The notes under the pieces are model-generated. The model did no database searches and was not told the origin of the DNA. It was given only the letters and a program-made list of their open reading frames with translations. Below, in pieces: positions 6,251 through 11,381 of a DNA stretch of 11,381 nucleotides. Location of the stretch: NCBI GenBank assembly GCA_007127175.1, contig SKZX01000340.1:1-11381 (forward strand). The letters are read 5' to 3'. The first letter of the stretch is position 1. Every line of letters starts with the position of its first letter. A program made the translations under genes and the position numbers. This DNA comes from Desulfobacterales bacterium. Its GTDB lineage: Bacteria > Desulfobacterota > Desulfobacteria > Desulfobacterales > Desulfosalsimonadaceae.

Positions 6251-7261
6251 ATGAATGCAGCATACTTGTATTCCCTCATTGCAGTCGTTTTACTCGGCCT
6301 GCTCGCTTATGCGGGTGTCGCAGTGGCAGGCCTCGAGGGGCTTTTCGGCATTTTCATTCCTTACGTGGCGCTGATCGTTTTCGTTGCGGGTTTTGCCAAC
6401 CGGATTATCGGTTGGGGAAAAACCCCGGTGCCGTTCAGAATCCCCACAACCAGCGGGCAGCAGAAGTCGTTGCCATGGGTCAAGCATGACAAGTTTGACA
6501 GCCCGTACAACACTATCGGCGTTATCGGCAGAATGGCGCTCGAAATTCTGCTTTTCAGGTCCCTGTTCAAGAACAGCCGTGTGGGATTCAGCGATGCAGG
6601 CGGATACCAGAAAATCTATTACAAATGGGTGGTCTGGCTCTGGCTGTTTGCCATCCTGTTCCACTATGCATTCCTGGTGACCATTGTCCGCCATTTGCGC
6701 TTCTTTGCAGAACCCGTCCCTTTTTTCGTCGAGATGCTGGCAAAAGTCGACGGCATGATGCAGGTGGGGGCGCCCGGCATGTACCTGTCCGGTGTCGTTC
6801 TGCTTGGTATGGCGATGCTTCTTCTTGTCCGGCGGATTGTTCTGCCCAAGGTGAAATACATATCCATGGCGGCAGACTATTTCCCGCTGCTGCTGATCAT
6901 CGGAATCGCCGCCACCGGCATATTGATGCGGCATTTCGCCAAAGTCGATGTCGCCGCTGTCAAGGAGTTGACCATGGGGCTGGCGACGTTCAGGCCCGCC
7001 ATACCTGAAGGCGATATCAGCGCTCTTTTTTACGTTCACATGTTTTTCGTGTCACTTCTTGTGGCATATATCCCCTTCAGCAAGCTCATGCATATGGGGG
7101 GGGTGTTTTTAAGCCCGACGCGGAATCTTCCCAACAACAGCCGGGCGGTAAGGCATGTCAATCCGTGGAACTATCCTGTTAAAACGCACACATACGAAGA
7201 GTATGAAGACGATTTCAGAGAAAAAATGAAAGAGGCTGGCCTTCCAGTTGAAAAGGAGTAG
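6251..7261 (+). CDS. dsrM: DsrM, diheme b membrane subunit of DsrMKJOP
   Basis: DsrM is an integral-membrane cytochrome b of the NarI family that exchanges electrons with the menaquinone pool and passes them to or from DsrK. About six hydrophobic helices are visible (near residues 6-27, 31-52, 124-146, 174-196, 208-227 and 258-282). Candidate heme ligands are His138, His148, His263 and His281. Their spacing, 10 and 18 residues within each pair, equals that of the NarI ligand pairs, so two b hemes are expected. His228 is an extra histidine near a helix end. The 336-residue length is normal. The start is an ATG with AGGTGG-type ribosome site (6239-6244), seven bases upstream. The charged C-terminal tail is presumably cytoplasmic. 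It is followed by dsrK after 2 bases, and the dsrK ribosome site lies inside the dsrM 3' end. Confidence 0.95.
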   Translation: MNAAYLYSLIAVVLLGLLAYAGVAVAGLEGLFGIFIPYVALIVFVAGFANRIIGWGKTPVPFRIPTTSGQQKSLPWVKHDKFDSPYNTIGVIGRMALEILLFRSLFKNSRVGFSDAGGYQKIYYKWVVWLWLFAILFHYAFLVTIVRHLRFFAEPVPFFVEMLAKVDGMMQVGAPGMYLSGVVLLGMAMLLLVRRIVLPKVKYISMAADYFPLLLIIGIAATGILMRHFAKVDVAAVKELTMGLATFRPAIPEGDISALFYVHMFFVSLLVAYIPFSKLMHMGGVFLSPTRNLPNNSRAVRHVNPWNYPVKTHTYEEYEDDFREKMKEAGLPVEKE

Positions 7262-7263
7262 AA

Positions 7264-8892
7264 ATGGTCGACACATCCAAACCAGAAGCGCTCATAGAAA
7301 ATATCGATCATACACCGCCGAAAAAACCGTGGGAGGAAGTCCCCCCCGATCTTTCGGCAGGAAAATTCTGTTACCCGACAAAAAAGAAAAACCTTGAATA
7401 TCTGTCGCTGCCAACGACAACGGTCGATGAATGGTCCCCTGCGGATGAGGAATGGCCGCTTCCGGACAACTGGCAGCAGATTGTCCATGACGGCTTCAAG
7501 GACCTTCTGGGCAAGTACCGTTCCTTGAAAATATTCATGGACACCTGCGTCCGCTGCGGCGCGTGTGCGGACAAATGCCACTTTTTCATCGGCACGGGCG
7601 ACCCCAAAAACATGCCCGTGCTGCGGGCTGAGCTGCTTCGCTCCGTTTACCGCAACGATTTTACCCGGGCCGGCAAAATACTCAAGAAAATCGCCGGTGC
7701 GCGTCCGTTGACCAAGGAAGTGATCAAAGAGTGGTTCACCTATTTTTACCAGTGCACCGAATGCCGGCGCTGCTCCGTATATTGTCCATACGGAATCGAC
7801 ACCGCCGAGGTCACCATGATGGCCCGCGAACTGCTGACCCTTTTGGGCCTCAACATCAACTGGATCCTTGAACCGGCGGCCAACTGTTTCAGAACGGGCA
7901 ACCACCTGGGTATCCAGCCGCATGCGTTCAAAGAGATGATCGAGTTTTTCTGCGATGATATCGAGGAGATCACCGGCAAGAAGATCGAGCCCTCCTTCAA
8001 CCGTAAAGGCGCTGAAATCCTTTTCATCACCCCGTCAGGCGACGCCTTTGCCGACCCCGGCACATATGCGATGATGGGCTACATCATGCTCTTCGAACAA
8101 ATCGGCCTGGATTACACCTTCAGCACCTATGCATCGGAAGGCGGCAACTTCGGCCTGTTCACCTCCTCTGAAATGATGAAGCGGCTGAACGCCAAAATGT
8201 ACGCCGAAGCGAAGCGGCTGGGCGTCAAGTGGATCCTGGGCGGTGAGTGCGGCCATATGTGGCGGGTCATCCACCAGTACATGGACACCATGAACGGCCC
8301 CGTTGATTTCGGGGAGGTGCCGGTCAACCCGATCACCGGCACGCGCTTCGACAACGCCGCATCCACTCGGATGGTTCATATTACCGAATTCACCGCGGAC
8401 CTCATCCGCCACAACAAGTTGAAGATGGACCCAAGCCGGAACGACATGTACACGGTGACGTATCACGATTCGTGCAATCCGGCCCGGGCGATGGGGTTGT
8501 TCGATGAGCCGCGCTACGTACTGAACGCGGTATGCAACAATTTCTGCGAGATGCCCGAAAGCACCATCCGGGAGCAGACATTCTGCTGCGGGTCCGGATC
8601 GGGTCTCAATACCGAGGAAATCATGGATCTTCGCCTGCGCGGCGGCCTGCCCAGGGCCAATGCCGTCAGGTATGTCCATGAAAAACATGGCGTGAATATG
8701 CTCTCCTGCGTCTGCGCCATCGACCGGGCTGCCCTGCCGCCCTTGATGGAATACTGGGTTCCCGAAGTTGGTGTCTGCGGGGTGCACGAGCTGGTTGGAA
8801 ATGCGCTGGTAATGGAGGGCGAAATCGAACGCACCACCAACCTGCGTTTCGAACCCCTGAACGAAGAAGCGGAGGTGGAAGCCGATGTATGA
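7264..8892 (+). CDS. dsrK: DsrK, HdrD-like iron-sulfur catalytic subunit
   Basis: DsrK is the cytoplasmic subunit that, by analogy to heterodisulfide reductase HdrD, is thought to reduce the DsrC trisulfide made during sulfite reduction. Two ferredoxin motifs of type CxxCxxCxxxC are visible (Cys95, 98, 101, 105 and Cys164, 167, 170, 174). They are followed by the cysteine-rich CCG region that holds the special catalytic [4Fe-4S] cluster: Cys404 in YHDSCNP, Cys441-442 in FCCGSGSG, and Cys482/Cys484 in SCVCAID. An extra conserved-looking Cys329 lies in GGECGHMW. The last pair is CxC, not the textbook CxxC. There is no signal peptide. At 542 residues it is normal for DsrK. The start is an ATG with AAGGAG (7253-7258) five bases upstream, and the dsrJ start lies 8 bases inside its 3' end, indicating coupled translation. 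Confidence 0.96.
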   Translation: MVDTSKPEALIENIDHTPPKKPWEEVPPDLSAGKFCYPTKKKNLEYLSLPTTTVDEWSPADEEWPLPDNWQQIVHDGFKDLLGKYRSLKIFMDTCVRCGACADKCHFFIGTGDPKNMPVLRAELLRSVYRNDFTRAGKILKKIAGARPLTKEVIKEWFTYFYQCTECRRCSVYCPYGIDTAEVTMMARELLTLLGLNINWILEPAANCFRTGNHLGIQPHAFKEMIEFFCDDIEEITGKKIEPSFNRKGAEILFITPSGDAFADPGTYAMMGYIMLFEQIGLDYTFSTYASEGGNFGLFTSSEMMKRLNAKMYAEAKRLGVKWILGGECGHMWRVIHQYMDTMNGPVDFGEVPVNPITGTRFDNAASTRMVHITEFTADLIRHNKLKMDPSRNDMYTVTYHDSCNPARAMGLFDEPRYVLNAVCNNFCEMPESTIREQTFCCGSGSGLNTEEIMDLRLRGGLPRANAVRYVHEKHGVNMLSCVCAIDRAALPPLMEYWVPEVGVCGVHELVGNALVMEGEIERTTNLRFEPLNEEAEVEADV

Positions 8893-9271
8893 TAAGGGAA
8901 AAATTGTCACCGGCCTGGTCATCTTTTTCGTGATCCTGGCTTTTCCGTTCTGGTACAACCGGGGCGCATCGAGCCCGGCGCCGGAACTGGAATTGACAGA
9001 CAAGGCGAAGCAGGCTGAAAAGTGCATTGAAGAAACCGCGTTTATGACCAAGGAGCACATGCAGCTGCTCAACCAGTGGCGCGATGCGGTGGCCAGAGAC
9101 GGCTACCGGATTTATGTGTCTGAAGACGGTGATGAGTATGTCGCCAGCCTCACGGACACCTGCATGGACTGCCACTCCAACAAGGCGGATTTCTGCGACA
9201 GGTGCCACGATTATGTTTCGGTAAGTCCTTATTGCTGGGACTGTCATACATACCCGGAGGAGAATAACTGA
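8885..9271 (+). CDS. dsrJ: DsrJ, periplasmic triheme cytochrome c
   Basis: This 128-residue protein is anchored by one N-terminal helix (about residues 7-24), after which the chain faces the periplasm. Three CxxCH heme c sites cluster at the C terminus: Cys93-Cys96-His97, Cys104-Cys107-His108 and Cys117-Cys120-His121. Cys47 in AEKCIEE is at the position of the cysteine reported as an unusual axial heme ligand in Allochromatium DsrJ (Cys46), and Met54, His58 and Met59 could supply others. DsrJ probably moves electrons between a periplasmic partner and the complex; its precise electron donor or acceptor is unsettled. The ribosome site GGAGGTGG (8871-8878) lies within dsrK, which this gene overlaps by 8 bases. 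Its stop overlaps the dsrO start by one base (TGATG). Heme attachment would need cytochrome c maturation genes located elsewhere. Confidence 0.95.
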   Translation: MYDKGKIVTGLVIFFVILAFPFWYNRGASSPAPELELTDKAKQAEKCIEETAFMTKEHMQLLNQWRDAVARDGYRIYVSEDGDEYVASLTDTCMDCHSNKADFCDRCHDYVSVSPYCWDCHTYPEENN

Positions 9272-10080
9272 TGGAAAACAGCAGACGAAACTTCCTTAAA
9301 ACCGCCGGATACACGGTTCTCGGCGTGGGTGCCGGGTCCGTTCTGATCGGGATGGTCCCCCGGTTGACCGATGCGGCACCGGTCGATGCCGGACCGCCCC
9401 GGTACAAATCGCGGCCGGAGGCCCTGGCAGCAAGCCGGTGGGGCATGGTGATCGACACGCGAAAAATCAACAGCCGGATCAACAGGAATATTCAGCAGGC
9501 ATGCCACAAGGTGCACAACGTCCCTGACTTTGTCGGCAAACTCGGCGCCAAAAATCACGAGATCAAGTGGATATGGCCGACCAAGTTCAAAAACGCCTTT
9601 CTGGACCAGGACCATCAGTTTGTTTCCGACCACCTGAAGCGCACTGAAATCCCGGTTTTGTGCAACCACTGCAACAACCCGCCCTGCGTGCGGGTCTGCC
9701 CTACCCGGGCGACCTTCAAGCGCGAAAGGGACGGGCTGGTGCTGATGGATTACCACCGCTGCATCGGCTGCCGGTTCTGCATGGCGGGATGCCCCTACGG
9801 TGCCCGGAGTTTCAACTACCGTGATCCGCGGGAGGCCCTTGATGAGATCCAGCCCAATTTCACGCTTCGAATGAAAGGCGTGGTTGAAAAATGCAATTTC
9901 TGCGCGGAACGACTGGCCCGGGGGGAGGCCCCGGCTTGTGTGGAAGCCTCCAACGGGGCCCTGATTTTTGGGGACCTGGAAGATCCGGGATCAGATATCC
10001 GGAAATTGCTTGCGGAAAAATACGCCATCACCCGGAAGGCGGAACTGGGTACCCTTCCATCTGTATTTTATATCATATGA
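9271..10080 (+). CDS. dsrO: DsrO, Tat-exported ferredoxin-like subunit
   Basis: DsrO is a periplasmic iron-sulfur protein of the NrfC/PsrB-like family that probably wires DsrJ to the NrfD-like DsrP. The N terminus has a twin-arginine signal (SRRNFLK at residues 4-10, then a hydrophobic stretch), so it would be exported folded. Cysteine motifs are Cys131-134-139-143, Cys164-167-170-174, and Cys208-211-223, with Cys78 earlier. That totals 12 cysteines, enough for three [4Fe-4S] clusters. The first motif of the four-cluster family is degenerate (IDTRKINSRINRNIQQAC, only Cys78 kept), and the usual last cysteine is Ser227. The start is an ATG with GGAGGAG (9256-9262) eight bases upstream; it overlaps the dsrJ stop by one base. 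At 269 residues it is normal for DsrO. Confidence 0.96.
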   Translation: MENSRRNFLKTAGYTVLGVGAGSVLIGMVPRLTDAAPVDAGPPRYKSRPEALAASRWGMVIDTRKINSRINRNIQQACHKVHNVPDFVGKLGAKNHEIKWIWPTKFKNAFLDQDHQFVSDHLKRTEIPVLCNHCNNPPCVRVCPTRATFKRERDGLVLMDYHRCIGCRFCMAGCPYGARSFNYRDPREALDEIQPNFTLRMKGVVEKCNFCAERLARGEAPACVEASNGALIFGDLEDPGSDIRKLLAEKYAITRKAELGTLPSVFYII

Positions 10081-10098
10081 CCATCGTATGAGGGAGCT

Positions 10099-11256
10099 AT
10101 GCTAGAAAAAGCGCTAAGTGGAAGCAAATATTACTGGACGCTGGTCCTGGGGCTGCTGGTCCTGATAGGCATCGGTTTTATGTTTTACATGCAGCAGCTT
10201 GAATTCGGCCTGGGCATCACCGGCATGAACCGGGATGTCACGTGGGGGTTTTACATTGCACAGTTTACCTTCCTGGTCGGCGTCGCCGCTTCGGCGGTCA
10301 TGCTCGTAATCCCCTATTATCTTCACGATTACAAAGAATTCGGCAAAATGACGGTCCTGGGCGAATTCCTGGCGGTGTCCGCCGTGCTCATGTGTCTGCT
10401 GTTCATCATTGTCGACTTGGGGCAGCCCATGCGCCTGCTGAACGTGATCCTGTATCCCACACCGCATTCCGTGCTGTTCTGGGATATGGTCGTGCTCAAC
10501 GGCTACCTGTTTTTAAACATTATCATCGGCTGGAACGTCCTGTCCGCGGAGAAAGAGGGCGTGCCCCCGGAATGGTGGCTGAAACCGTTGATTTATCTTT
10601 CAATCCCCTTTGCGGTCAGCATTCACACCGTAACGGCGTTCCTGTACTCCGGTCTTCCCGGGCGGGGTTTCTGGCTGTCTGCCGTTCTGGCGCCCAAGTT
10701 TCTGGCCTCGGCCTTTGCCGCGGGACCGGCCTTTTTGATCCTCTTAAGTTTTATCCTGCGAAAATTCACCAACTTTGACGTGGGAAAAAAGCCGATCCAG
10801 ACCCTTGCGAAAATCGTCTGTTACGCGACCTTCGCCAGCCTTTTCCTGTTTTTCTGTGAAGTTTTCGTGACCTTTTACAGCCAGCTGCCGGAGCACATGG
10901 ACCACAAGATTTACCTGTTCTTCGGCCTTGACGGAAAAGGCGCCCTGGTACCGTGGATGTGGGCCTCCCTTTTGATGCTGATGACAGCGGCTGTCCTGCT
11001 GGTCATCCCGGATGCACGCAAAAACGAGTATGTGCTTGGCCTGGCCTGCCTTTTTGTTTTCTTCGGCTCCTGGATCGACAAAGGGCTGGGGCTGATTTCG
11101 GGCGGTTTTATCCCTAACCCGCTTCACGAAGTAAACGAATATATTCCGACGGTTCCTGAAGTGGCCATTTCCATCGGCGTTTATGCGATCGGGTTTCTGG
11201 TATTGACGTTACTCTTTAAAACGGTTGTGGGGGTTAAGGAAGAAGTCGGGGGATAA
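10099..11256 (+). CDS. dsrP: DsrP, NrfD-family membrane subunit
   Basis: DsrP is a polytopic membrane protein of the NrfD/PsrC family, with about ten hydrophobic helices evenly spread over 385 residues. It is the likely quinone-interacting partner of DsrO, and with DsrM gives the complex two separate membrane modules. Typical family features are the early tight loop with GMNRDVTWGFYIAQFTF, the LGQPMR segment after helix 3, and the conserved FGSWIDKGLGLI in helix 9. It lies 18 bases after dsrO. An AGGGAG stretch (10091-10096) precedes the ATG. It is the last gene before the terminator at 11278-11314, so it closes the operon. The helix count is read by eye. Confidence 0.96.
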   Translation: MLEKALSGSKYYWTLVLGLLVLIGIGFMFYMQQLEFGLGITGMNRDVTWGFYIAQFTFLVGVAASAVMLVIPYYLHDYKEFGKMTVLGEFLAVSAVLMCLLFIIVDLGQPMRLLNVILYPTPHSVLFWDMVVLNGYLFLNIIIGWNVLSAEKEGVPPEWWLKPLIYLSIPFAVSIHTVTAFLYSGLPGRGFWLSAVLAPKFLASAFAAGPAFLILLSFILRKFTNFDVGKKPIQTLAKIVCYATFASLFLFFCEVFVTFYSQLPEHMDHKIYLFFGLDGKGALVPWMWASLLMLMTAAVLLVIPDARKNEYVLGLACLFVFFGSWIDKGLGLISGGFIPNPLHEVNEYIPTVPEVAISIGVYAIGFLVLTLLFKTVVGVKEEVGG

Positions 11257-11277
11257 TCCCTGCCGCGATCGCTGACC

Positions 11278-11314
11278 AAAAGGGGTCCACCCGTTTTTCG
11301 GGTGGACCCCTTTT
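11278..11314 (+). terminator. Intrinsic terminator of the dsr operon
   Basis: A perfect 16-bp stem joins 11278-11293 to 11299-11314 with a TTTTT loop. Its core GGGGTCCACCCG/CGGGTGGACCCC is G/C-rich and flanked by A on the left and T on the right. The T-rich stretch that follows (11311-11330, including eight T in a row) makes it a strong rho-independent terminator. Its A/T flanks could also stop transcription from the opposite direction. Confidence 0.93.
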
Positions 11315-11328
11315 ACTTGTTTTTTTTG

Positions 11329-11356
11329 TTGACAAATTCTGTTATAAATCTATAAT
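11329..11356 (+). promoter_or_regulatory. Promoter for a gene beyond the window
   Basis: TTGACA (11329-11334) and TATAAT (11351-11356), both perfect consensus hexamers with a 16-bp spacer, lie 15 bases past the terminator. Transcription would start near 11363. No CDS begins before the window ends, so the regulated gene is not visible. An AACGAGA run at the window end may be near its ribosome site, but this is uncertain. Confidence 0.7.
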
Positions 11357-11381
11357 TTCTTGTTTTATAATTTAACGAGAA

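Noticed and set aside
6290..7039. Long - strand open frame (249 codons) opposite dsrM
   Set aside because: Its composition is a mirror of the dsrM codons, rich in His, Gln and Asp with no domain pattern; dsrM on the + strand explains the region.
8035..9072. Long - strand open frame (345 codons) opposite dsrK and dsrJ
   Set aside because: It spans two well-supported + strand genes, has no recognisable domains, and long antisense frames are expected in G/C-rich coding DNA.

Overview
This window reads as a chromosomal segment from a Gram-negative sulfate-reducing bacterium, most likely Desulfobacterota and perhaps a Desulfobacteraceae-like lineage. The reasons are a complete dsrMKJOP operon with the triheme DsrJ and Tat-exported DsrO typical of dissimilatory sulfate reducers, a long GyrB carrying the Gram-negative-type insertion, and fully bacterial AsnRS and DnaN. 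No rRNA or other taxonomic marker is present, so the genus is not assigned.

Layout. Positions 1-3839 hold replication genes on the + strand: dnaN (sliding clamp), then gyrB. The gap between them holds a 127-bp hairpin repeat where many bacteria carry recF. Positions 3840-4029 form a convergent intergenic region with repeat-arm fragments and a second copy of the same hairpin repeat. asnS follows on the - strand (4027-5415). Positions 5416-5654 are a divergent regulatory region with a near-consensus sigma70-type promoter (TTGACA, 17 bp, TATAGT) and a leader of about 155 nt containing a hairpin. From 5655 to 11256 there is one compact + strand operon: a stand-alone RsbRD-N-type protein, then dsrM, dsrK, dsrJ, dsrO and dsrP, with gaps or overlaps of only a few bases from dsrM to dsrO. 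A strong 16-bp-stem intrinsic terminator closes it at 11278-11314, and a new consensus-like promoter for an unseen downstream gene follows directly.

How the genes work together. DsrMKJOP is a membrane complex linking quinone or periplasmic electron carriers to the cytoplasmic reduction step of sulfite reduction (DsrC trisulfide). DsrM (diheme b) and DsrP (NrfD-type) are the membrane subunits, DsrK is the HdrD-like cytoplasmic iron-sulfur subunit, and DsrJ (heme c) and DsrO (ferredoxin-like) face the periplasm. The RsbRD-N protein at the operon head lacks a STAS domain and is a candidate sensor or regulatory partner of unknown function.

The least explained structure is the pair of hairpin repeats. 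They share outer arms and a tip stem. Their inner stems differ at four base pairs, each changed on both sides so that pairing is kept. Each repeat starts inside the TGA stop codon of the gene before it (dnaN and asnS). No wholly new multi-gene system is visible; the dsr operon is a known system with a few noteworthy details.
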